From contig CAJQIB010000028.1 of the NCBI GenBank assembly GCA_905478325.1, positions 17,168 to 81,167 of the forward strand: DNA of 64,000 nucleotides, in the 5' to 3' direction. Positions within the stretch are counted from its first letter, which is position 1. Each line of letters opens with the position of its first letter. A program made the position numbers and the translations under genes. The notes beneath the pieces were generated by a model. The model was given only the letters and a program-made list of their open reading frames with translations, did not search any database and was not told the DNA's origin. The DNA is from an uncultured Flavobacteriales bacterium (GTDB taxonomy: Bacteria; Bacteroidota; Bacteroidia; Flavobacteriales_D; Sanyastnellaceae). Positions 46,201 through 52,285 of this stretch are shown piece after piece.

Positions 46201-46628
46201 TGGCTGCGCAACAAGCTGCTCTGAGGCAAATGGCTGAGCGAAAATCTCAAGAGCTCAATGAGGACGGTTCTAGCGATGGAGAACAGTTGGGTAACATTGC
46301 GAAGGAAATGGAGGAGTTGGAGCGCGACTTGGTCAACCGAGATGTTACTCTTGAAACCATGGCTCGACAACAAGATTTAATGGTTCGCTTGCTCGAAGCA
46401 GAAACCGCTGAGCGTACGCGGGGCGAAGATGACAAGCGAAAATCACGTACAGGCAATCAAAACTTAAGCGAAGAGCCTTCTCAACTGATTGATTATCTGA
46501 AGCTTAAAAACAATGAACTTGAATTGTTACGAACAGTTCCCCTTGAATTGGATTCCTATTATCGTGACCGAGTCAATGAATATTTCAATAATTTGGACGT
46601 CACGACCCCAGAATTGAATCCGCGGTAA
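43203..46628 (+). CDS. DUF4175-family membrane protein with long acidic coiled coil
   Basis: A 1141-residue protein. Two N-terminal membrane helices (GVFFGGGVLLGSGLFLFLL; TLFFWGLVIGGVGVLS) and a third near IWYALPPILVIAVIWSL precede a periplasmic beta-rich region (about 200-500). Residues about 520-820 are a Glu/Lys/Gln-rich coiled coil, and the C-terminal part has more Met/Gln-rich helices. This matches uncharacterised DUF4175 proteins of Flavobacteriia. ATG 43203 is chosen over upstream in-frame codons. It leads a collinear run with an anti-sigma-type ATPase, ybeY and mnmG. Molecular function unknown; a structural envelope role is only a guess. Confidence 0.75.
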   Translation: MGSPSLLIQKLDVFIRKYYLNRLIRGVFFGGGVLLGSGLFLFLLEYFGNFGIAGRTLFFWGLVIGGVGVLSRYILWPLLQWARISKGLTYEQASGLVGEHFPEISDRLLNTLQLQQQLEGSIAQNVDTSLLQASIEERTEALQPFSFQQAVHWRDSISYIWYALPPILVIAVIWSLRPEMVQEPAQRILAHRQDFVPAAPFHFQLITDPLQVPVASSFTVEFEVVGSSVPEVVFLESNGNRFRMERLNDRQFAHTFPVVRTSLDFRCTAAGVNSDVFTLEALPVPTLLSLNVKTTAPNYTGRGIENWEDVGNLRVPEGTLIQWQVRCKDTESVRMRLGDEAIEMDRQAASTFSFQQRFTDSSPYWLVPSNDFVGSTDSLRYLIQVIPDLHPSIRVNESLDSLARSTRRFSGEVRDDYGFSRLRLAYQWTKIAPRNEEELADKSSALSSGEVVYIPLEEPSGTVDRFYFEWSVLDLGITEGDAVEYWFEVWDNDGINGAKMARSSTMIFSPPSQEEVREERDASSADIQSKMESAREEAVLLREEMEALSRQLREDDELDWKDERAIEEFMKRQEALQKQLDELQQANEQKDDRANEFTPEEERLLEKQEQLQELMEQVMSDELKQLYEEMQRLMEEMDPDVLDEIQDQLESMEVDQESLEKELDRALEQFKQLEYEVKMEEALDDLKELAEKQAELAEETRNESTPSDSLKAQQDSLNQAFEELKKELDELDKANEELENPNATMDRSEENESIEEKMSDSSEQLDQDKKKKASENQQDAAEEMQQMAEQMEAMMQQEKEEALEEDMDALRALLENIISLSFDEEGVMELLRRTNTDDPLYITYGQTQRRLKDDARMVEDSLFALSLRITQLAPAVNREIGLINHHMDDALAIFGERLTAEINSNQQYVMTSFNNLALMLDDALQQMQQSMSESKPGSGNCEKPGGNGKPKPSPSAGDMKKMQKALGEQLEKMKESMGEKGKSGKDGKQQRQLSKQLAQMAAQQAALRQMAERKSQELNEDGSSDGEQLGNIAKEMEELERDLVNRDVTLETMARQQDLMVRLLEAETAERTRGEDDKRKSRTGNQNLSEEPSQLIDYLKLKNNELELLRTVPLELDSYYRDRVNEYFNNLDVTTPELNPR

Positions 46629-46642
46629 CAATCTTTGGAACC

Positions 46643-47062
46643 ATGACCGAAACCATGCAACAACTGCAATTCCACTCTCAACCCGAAAACATTGCTGTAA
46701 TCGAGCGATTGATTGATGAAATCCGAGACGGACAATCCTTTCAAGAGGAGTGTTACGGAGATGTTCTCATCGCGATGACAGAAGGCGTCAACAATGCCAT
46801 TGTCCACGGAAACCGTTTGGATGCGACGAAACTCGTTTTTGTTGAGTACGAACTGCGCACATCCGATCTTTACTTCAAGATCACCGACCAAGGACCCGGT
46901 TTTGATTTTGAAAACGTCCCTGACCCGACAGCGCCTGAAAATCTAGAGAAACCGAACGGCCGAGGAGTCTTCTTGATGCGCCAATTGTCCGATGAATGCA
47001 CGTTCTCTGATGACGGCCGTGTGGTTGAGCTGACGTTCCAAGGGGTGTTCTCTGCGCCCTGA
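46643..47062 (+). CDS. RsbW-like ATP-binding protein (HATPase_c_2)
   Basis: A 139-residue stand-alone GHKL ATPase domain: ALIAMTEGVNNAIVHGN-type N-box (here DVLIAMTEGVNNAIVHGN), ITDQGPGFDFENVPDPT G1 box, and NGRGVFLMRQLSDE G2 box. These are hallmarks of serine/threonine anti-sigma kinases such as RsbW/SpoIIAB. No sigma factor or anti-anti-sigma partner is adjacent. It starts 14 nt after the DUF4175 gene and is followed 14 nt later by ybeY, so it probably belongs to that operon. Confidence 0.85.
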   Translation: MTETMQQLQFHSQPENIAVIERLIDEIRDGQSFQEECYGDVLIAMTEGVNNAIVHGNRLDATKLVFVEYELRTSDLYFKITDQGPGFDFENVPDPTAPENLEKPNGRGVFLMRQLSDECTFSDDGRVVELTFQGVFSAP

Positions 47063-47076
47063 ATTCGCATTCTGTA

Positions 47077-47505
47077 TTGCCCATCTCTTTTCACAATGCG
47101 GACCACCCTTATCGCTGTCCGCAACGCCGTTTGATCAAAACCTGGCTCACTGATGTGGTACAATCTCATCAGAAAATCGTCGGAGACGTCTCGATTGTCT
47201 TTTGCACGGATGCGTATCTCTTGACAATCAACCAAAATCATCTGCAGCACGATTATTACACCGATATCATCACGTTTGATTATTGTGAAGGACCCTCCGT
47301 CTCTGGCGAACTTTACATCTCTATTGACCGCGTCAAAGACAACGCTAAAACACACAAACAACTGTTTAACAATGAGTTAAATAGGGTTATTGTGCATGGG
47401 GTACTGCATTTATTGGGATATATGGACAAGTCAAAAGCTGAGCAAACACAGATGACGCACTTAGAAAACAAGTGGCTGACAACCTTCAATACGCTCAACG
47501 CATGA
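47077..47505 (+). CDS. ybeY: Endoribonuclease YbeY (rRNA maturation factor)
   Basis: A 142-residue UPF0054 protein involved in 16S rRNA 3' maturation and ribosome quality control. The motif VIVHGVLHLLGYMDKSKAEQ supplies two zinc-ligand His residues in HxxxH spacing; the third position, His in E. coli (HxxxHxxxxxH), is Asp here, which I believe is usual in Bacteroidetes. Also visible: YYTDIITFDY and GELYIS. The start appears to be TTG at 47077, as no ATG is near. Overlaps mnmG by ATGA. Confidence 0.9.
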   Translation: MPISFHNADHPYRCPQRRLIKTWLTDVVQSHQKIVGDVSIVFCTDAYLLTINQNHLQHDYYTDIITFDYCEGPSVSGELYISIDRVKDNAKTHKQLFNNELNRVIVHGVLHLLGYMDKSKAEQTQMTHLENKWLTTFNTLNA

Positions 47506-49373
47506 TCCATCAAGAATATGATGTAATCGTCATTGGGGCGGGGCACGCAGGAAACGAGGCGGCTGCGGCTTCAGCAAACCTTGGAGCCCGCACCCTTTTG
47601 ATCACTATGAACATGGGGGTCATTGGCCAAATGTCATGCAACCCAGCAATGGGGGGAATTGCCAAGGGACAAATCATCCGAGAAATTGACGCAATGGGTG
47701 GATACTCTGGAATTGTGAGTGATCACAGCGCAATCCAGTTTCGTATGCTCAATCGATCAAAGGGACCCGCTATGTGGTCTCCACGCACTCAGAACGACCG
47801 GATGCGCTTCGCTGAAAAGTGGCGTTTAATGCTTGAAGGCACTCCCCTACTCGACTTTTGGCAAGATGCCGTCACCGAATTGATCATTGAAAACGGAGTT
47901 TGCTGCGGTGTTAGAACGCAACTGGGTTCGACCATTCGATCCAAATCCGTTGTTGTCACGGCAGGTACATTTCTCAACGGCCTGATGCACATCGGAGAAA
48001 AACAATTTGGCGGTGGACGTGCGGGCGAACGCTCTGCCGTTGGGATCACAGAGCAGTTGGTCGAAAATGGCTTTACAGCCGATCGGATGAAAACGGGCAC
48101 ACCTCCTCGCGTCGATGGAAGAAGTATCAATTACAGCGTCTTAGAAGAACAGCTTGGAGACCCTGATCCTCGGCGTTTCTCTTACACAGACACCCCGATA
48201 TTACAAGATCAACGAAGCTGTCACATCGCTCACACCAACGTCCAGGTCCACGATATCCTGCGCGACGGGTTCGACCGATCACCGATGTTCAATGGCCGCA
48301 TTCAAGGTCTTGGCCCGCGCTATTGCCCGAGCATTGAAGATAAAATTGAGCGATTCCACACCAAGGATTCACACCAATTGTTTGTCGAACCCGAAGGATG
48401 GGAAACAGTCGAAGTCTATGTCAATGGCTTCAGCACAAGCTTACCAGAAGACATCCAAGTGAAAGCACTTCGGTGTGTTCCTGGTTTCGAAGGTGTGAAG
48501 TTCTTTCGACCCGGATATGCTGTCGAATACGACTTCTTCCACCCCACCCAGCTCAAACACAGCCTAGAAACCAAGCAACTTCAAAACCTATTCTTCGCTG
48601 GTCAAATCAATGGTACAACTGGATATGAAGAAGCCGCCGCTCAAGGGTTAATGGCCGGAATCAATGCTGCACGTTCCACGTGGAACAAACCACCAGTCGT
48701 CCTCAAAAGAAATGAAGCGTACATCGGTGTACTCATCGACGATCTCGTTACCAAAGGCACCAAGGAGCCTTACCGCATGTTCACATCACGTGCAGAATAC
48801 CGCATCCTTTTGCGCCAAGACAACGCCGACCAGCGCCTCACCCCTTTATCACACGCTATCGGGCTGGCATCGAGCGAGCGCATGGAAACATTGGAGTCCA
48901 AGATCAAGACCATGCAGTCGTTCAAGACCCAACTCGAAAAAACAAGCGTCAGCCCAGAGCAAGCTCAAACGCTTCTCGAATCCATCGAAAGCGCGCCTTT
49001 ACAACAAAAGCAAAAAGCCATTTCCGTGTTAAATCGACCCGGAGTTGGCGCACAATTGATGTTTGACCATATCCCGGAAATCGACGCCATCGGCAAACAC
49101 CTGCAAATGGACATTGAAACCCTCGAGGCTATTGAGGTTCAAATCAAGTATGCTGGATACATTGAAAAGGAGCAGGCAATCGCTGATAAATTGCAGCGCT
49201 TGCATCACGTTGCTATTCCGAATGACTTCAATTATCACGCACTCGAATCCTTGAGTAGCGAAGCCCGCGAAAAACTCACAGAAACGAAACCCGAAACGCT
49301 TGCCGGCGCTTCCCGCATTTCTGGAGTAAGTGCATCTGATCTGGCTGTTTTGCTTGTGAACCTCGGCCGATAG
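47502..49373 (+). CDS. mnmG: tRNA uridine-5-carboxymethylaminomethyl modification enzyme MnmG
   Basis: With MnmE it installs the cmnm5 modification at U34 of several tRNAs, using FAD, NADH and methylene-THF. The 623-residue length is normal. FAD motif GAGHAGNEAA starts at residue 12; other family stretches are MGVIGQMSCNPAMGGIAKGQ, TGTPPRVDGRSINYS, AGQINGTTGYEEAAAQGL and FTSRAEYRILLRQDNAD. Start ATG 47502 overlaps the ybeY stop as ATGA. The gene, historically gidA, is often close to oriC; here a perfect parS lies 5 nt after the stop codon and a parS-like palindrome lies inside the gene. Confidence 0.97.
   Translation: MIHQEYDVIVIGAGHAGNEAAAASANLGARTLLITMNMGVIGQMSCNPAMGGIAKGQIIREIDAMGGYSGIVSDHSAIQFRMLNRSKGPAMWSPRTQNDRMRFAEKWRLMLEGTPLLDFWQDAVTELIIENGVCCGVRTQLGSTIRSKSVVVTAGTFLNGLMHIGEKQFGGGRAGERSAVGITEQLVENGFTADRMKTGTPPRVDGRSINYSVLEEQLGDPDPRRFSYTDTPILQDQRSCHIAHTNVQVHDILRDGFDRSPMFNGRIQGLGPRYCPSIEDKIERFHTKDSHQLFVEPEGWETVEVYVNGFSTSLPEDIQVKALRCVPGFEGVKFFRPGYAVEYDFFHPTQLKHSLETKQLQNLFFAGQINGTTGYEEAAAQGLMAGINAARSTWNKPPVVLKRNEAYIGVLIDDLVTKGTKEPYRMFTSRAEYRILLRQDNADQRLTPLSHAIGLASSERMETLESKIKTMQSFKTQLEKTSVSPEQAQTLLESIESAPLQQKQKAISVLNRPGVGAQLMFDHIPEIDAIGKHLQMDIETLEAIEVQIKYAGYIEKEQAIADKLQRLHHVAIPNDFNYHALESLSSEAREKLTETKPETLAGASRISGVSASDLAVLLVNLGR
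48672..48687. promoter_or_regulatory. parS-like palindrome inside mnmG
   Basis: CGTTCCACGTGGAACA contains the perfect 14-bp palindrome GTTCCACGTGGAAC and differs from TGTTCCACGTGAAACA at two positions. It encodes part of the ARSTWNK segment of MnmG. It lies 706 bp from the consensus parS, so it could be a second ParB site; the deviation may weaken binding. Confidence 0.45.
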
Positions 49374-49377
49374 GTAC

Positions 49378-49393
49378 TGTTCCACGTGAAACA
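49378..49393. other. parS: parS centromere site (ParB-binding)
   Basis: TGTTCCACGTGAAACA is an exact match to the widely conserved chromosomal parS consensus TGTTNCACGTGAAACA. It lies in the intergenic region, 5 nt after the mnmG stop codon. A 16-bp match by chance in 64 kb is very unlikely. ParB loads here and spreads to organise origin segregation (established in many bacteria). No parA/parB gene is in the window. Confidence 0.9.
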
Positions 49394-49593
49394 GTATCAC
49401 TTGGGCCTTTTTAAGGGGCCGTGTAGCGTTTAAAGACTTCACGTAACCCACACGTTCTCTTTTCCCTATTCTTTATTTTTTACACAAAACACTGTAAATG
49501 AAGTAGTTACATACATGATTGCAACCAAGAAGAGCCCTCGGGTCTTGGCCGAGCACGAACTATCTTTGCACCTCCAATAAGAACAGACACACA
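49394..49593 (+). promoter_or_regulatory. ALDH promoter region
   Basis: The 200 nt after parS hold no gene. TATCTTTG at 49561-49568 matches TAnnTTTG exactly and lies 25 nt before the ALDH ATG; a TTG 13 nt upstream (49545-49547) is slightly closer than in the other promoters here. The stretch 49450-49520 is AT-rich. I see no DnaA-box cluster. Confidence 0.55.
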
Positions 49594-51126
49594 ATGGACA
49601 TTCAAAATATTCTCTCCACACTCGGAATCCAAGATCACAACCACGGCGTTATGATTGGTAAGCGGGCCTTTGGAAGCGGAGCCACTATTGATTCAATTTC
49701 ACCGGTTGACGGAAAGCGGATTGCTTCAGTTTCAAGCGCAACGGCGGCAGACTATGCTGAAGTCATGGAGCACGCTCAAGCTGCATTCCTCGATTGGAGA
49801 CATGTTCCTGCGCCAAAACGAGGCGAGGCCGTTCGCCAATTTGGTGATGCCCTTCGTGCAAAGAAGGATGCTTTAGGAGCGTTAGTGAGTTATGAGATGG
49901 GTAAATCACTCCAAGAAGGTTTGGGTGAGGTACAGGAGATGATTGATATCTGTGATTTCGCAGTCGGTCAAAGCCGTCAATTGTACGGAATGACGACACA
50001 CTCTGAACGTCCTCTTCACCGCATGTATGAGCAGTACCACCCAATGGGAGTGGTGGGAATCATTTCTGCTTTTAATTTTCCAGTAGCCGTATGGGCTTGG
50101 AACACTGCACTCGCTTGGGTTTGTGGTGATTCTTGCGTGTGGAAGCCTTCTGAAAAGAGCGCGCTTTGTTCCATTGCTTGCCAGCACATTTGGAATGAGG
50201 TTGCTGAAGCCAATGACGTTCCTGCAGCGCTTTCTTGCGTTGTGAATGGCATGGCTGATGTAGGAGAAATGTTGAGCAATGATCCCATGGTACCTCTTGT
50301 GAGCGCCACAGGTAGCACTCGAATGGGCAAGGCTGTTGCAAAGGCTGTTGCCGGACGTTTGGGCCGATCGCTTTTAGAGTTGGGCGGAAACAACGCCATT
50401 ATTATTGCTCCTGATGCTGATTTGAAAATGGTCGTTCCTGCCGCTGTGTTTGGCGCTGTCGGTACGTGCGGCCAACGGTGTACTTCTACACGTCGTTTGA
50501 TCATCCATCGTTCGATTTACGATCAAGTCAAAACAGTTCTCAAAAACGCTTATGGCCAACTCACCATTGGCAACCCATTGGATGAGTCCAACCATGTTGG
50601 GCCTTTGACAGACCAAGCGGCTGTTGCAACTTATCTCGCCGCACTTCAATCCGTAAAAGATCAAGGAGGCACGTTTGTGGTCGAAGGGGGGGTGTTGGAA
50701 GGTCCTGGGTATGAGAGTGGTTGTTATGTCAGCCCAAGTATCGCTGAGGCTTCGAATGATTTAGCGATTGTTCAACACGAGACGTTCGCACCGTTGCTTT
50801 ACTTGATGGCATACGACACCTTAGATGAAGCCATTGCGTTGCAAAACGGCGTTGCTCAGGGATTGTCTTCTGCTATTATGACGAACAATGTCCAGGAAGC
50901 GGAGTGGTTTTTGTCTGTCAATGGTTCCGATTGTGGAATTGCAAACGTCAACATCGGCACATCAGGAGCGGAGATTGGAGGAGCGTTTGGAGGAGAAAAA
51001 GAAACAGGAGGGGGGCGCGAGTCTGGATCAGATGCTTGGAAAGCTTACATGCGCCGACAAACAAACACCATCAACTACGGATCAACCCTTCCATTGGCAC
51101 AAGGGATTCAATTCGACTTGGGTTGA
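49594..51126 (+). CDS. Aldehyde dehydrogenase, ALDH7 (antiquitin-like) family
   Basis: A 510-residue NAD(P)-dependent aldehyde dehydrogenase. Catalytic Cys296 is in GTCGQRCTSTRR and general-base Glu262 in LLELGGNNA. GDSCVWKPSEKSAL is the cofactor site and SATGSTRMGKAVA the Rossmann turn. GQRCTSTRRL and NIGTSGAEIGGAFGGEKETGGGRESGSD are characteristic of ALDH7, whose members oxidise alpha-aminoadipic semialdehyde in lysine breakdown; that substrate is inferred. Start ATG 49594 follows a strong promoter element. The next gene starts 1 nt after its stop. Confidence 0.9.
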   Translation: MDIQNILSTLGIQDHNHGVMIGKRAFGSGATIDSISPVDGKRIASVSSATAADYAEVMEHAQAAFLDWRHVPAPKRGEAVRQFGDALRAKKDALGALVSYEMGKSLQEGLGEVQEMIDICDFAVGQSRQLYGMTTHSERPLHRMYEQYHPMGVVGIISAFNFPVAVWAWNTALAWVCGDSCVWKPSEKSALCSIACQHIWNEVAEANDVPAALSCVVNGMADVGEMLSNDPMVPLVSATGSTRMGKAVAKAVAGRLGRSLLELGGNNAIIIAPDADLKMVVPAAVFGAVGTCGQRCTSTRRLIIHRSIYDQVKTVLKNAYGQLTIGNPLDESNHVGPLTDQAAVATYLAALQSVKDQGGTFVVEGGVLEGPGYESGCYVSPSIAEASNDLAIVQHETFAPLLYLMAYDTLDEAIALQNGVAQGLSSAIMTNNVQEAEWFLSVNGSDCGIANVNIGTSGAEIGGAFGGEKETGGGRESGSDAWKAYMRRQTNTINYGSTLPLAQGIQFDLG

Positions 51127-51127
51127 T

Positions 51128-52285
51128 ATGAAGTGGATCGCCACGTGTGTTGTCTGTGTTTCACTCTTTGTCCGCTGCGCTGAAGTCAACGAAACACAAG
51201 ACAACCTCGAGGTGGTGTTCCATCTCAATGATAGTACGCGCGTATCGTTTCCTTTGCAGCAACAAAATGACCTCTTTACCCTTCAAAACGGTGGAGAGGA
51301 AATGGAGTTGCTTCGAACCAACGACTCTACGTTTGTGGTGCCTGTTTTTGGCGGTTCGTGGGTATTGGATTCAACGGAGAGGAGAGGGGTGTGGACGGAC
51401 TCCTTGCGGTCATCCAACTACCACGTAGATTTTGACATTCAACCCCGGTCTTCTGTCATCAACACAGGCGAGGCTCCAGAGGGTACTTGGGATGTTTGGT
51501 TTGGTGATCGCGATACCAGCGCGTTCGCTGATGCACAATTGGATCTTCAGCGTGTTGCGGGTAGCATGACCGGAACGATGCGAACCCCTACCGGGGATTA
51601 TCGCTTTTTCTCAGGGGTTTATCGCTCTGGCTTGCTTCACATGCAAACCTATGATGGGGCCCACCTCTATTGCTTCAAAGCGCGCTACAGTCAGGGAAGT
51701 TGGATCGACGGTAGTTTTTATAGCGGCAACCATTACCACACGCAATGGTCCGGTCGCAGTGGTCGTGTTTGGCCAAACGGTGATACCGTTGAAGAAATTC
51801 AAGTCCAAGACTCAGACCTTTTGATCACCACCCTCGATCGGAATGGGTCGTCTGTAGAAGTGTCTTTGGTTCCTCAACCCGGTGAGGTCGTTGTTGTAGA
51901 CATCCTAGGAACGTGGTGCCCAAACTGCATGGATGAAGTCCGTTTACTTCGAGAGGTTCAGGAAAACCACCCGGGTATTCGTGTCATTTCCATGGCATAC
52001 GAGAGGGACACCACTGCCTTAGATGTGTACCGTCGATTGGATTTTTACCGCTCACAATTGGGAATCAACTGGGAGGTGTACTGGGGAGGAGCCGCTAGCA
52101 AAACAATAGCTGCGCGCACTTTTCCTTTCTTGGATCAGGTTTTGAGCTTTCCTACTACACTCTTTATCCACCCCAACGGACGCGTAGCCATCCATTCCGG
52201 CTTCAATGGGCCCGCAACAGGGGCGGCGTACGAAGCAGAGAAAAACAAGTTCAGTCAACTCCTCTCTGCGGCTCCTGGTTTTTAA
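51128..52285 (+). CDS. Thioredoxin-like TlpA/ResA-family lipoprotein
   Basis: A 385-residue envelope protein. The N-terminus MKWIATCVVCVSLFVRC is a signal sequence with a possible lipobox Cys17 (FVRC, not canonical). A beta-rich N-terminal region (about 25-240) precedes the thioredoxin domain, with active site WCPNC at Cys264/Cys267 and the cis-Pro segment SFPTTLFIHPNGRV. Such proteins reduce disulfides or support cytochrome c maturation in the periplasm; target unknown. It starts 1 nt after the ALDH stop, so probably co-transcribed. Its stop codon directly abuts that of the convergent fusion gene. Confidence 0.85.
   Translation: MKWIATCVVCVSLFVRCAEVNETQDNLEVVFHLNDSTRVSFPLQQQNDLFTLQNGGEEMELLRTNDSTFVVPVFGGSWVLDSTERRGVWTDSLRSSNYHVDFDIQPRSSVINTGEAPEGTWDVWFGDRDTSAFADAQLDLQRVAGSMTGTMRTPTGDYRFFSGVYRSGLLHMQTYDGAHLYCFKARYSQGSWIDGSFYSGNHYHTQWSGRSGRVWPNGDTVEEIQVQDSDLLITTLDRNGSSVEVSLVPQPGEVVVVDILGTWCPNCMDEVRLLREVQENHPGIRVISMAYERDTTALDVYRRLDFYRSQLGINWEVYWGGAASKTIAARTFPFLDQVLSFPTTLFIHPNGRVAIHSGFNGPATGAAYEAEKNKFSQLLSAAPGF

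Noticed and set aside
49404..49425. GGCC-containing imperfect hairpin after mnmG and parS
   Set aside because: The arms do not pair without bulges and there is no T-run on the plus strand; not convincing as a terminator.
52164..52172. DnaA-box-like TTATCCACC near the parS region
   Set aside because: A single one-mismatch 9-mer inside the tlpA-like coding sequence; no cluster of boxes or AT-rich unwinding element nearby, so no origin call.
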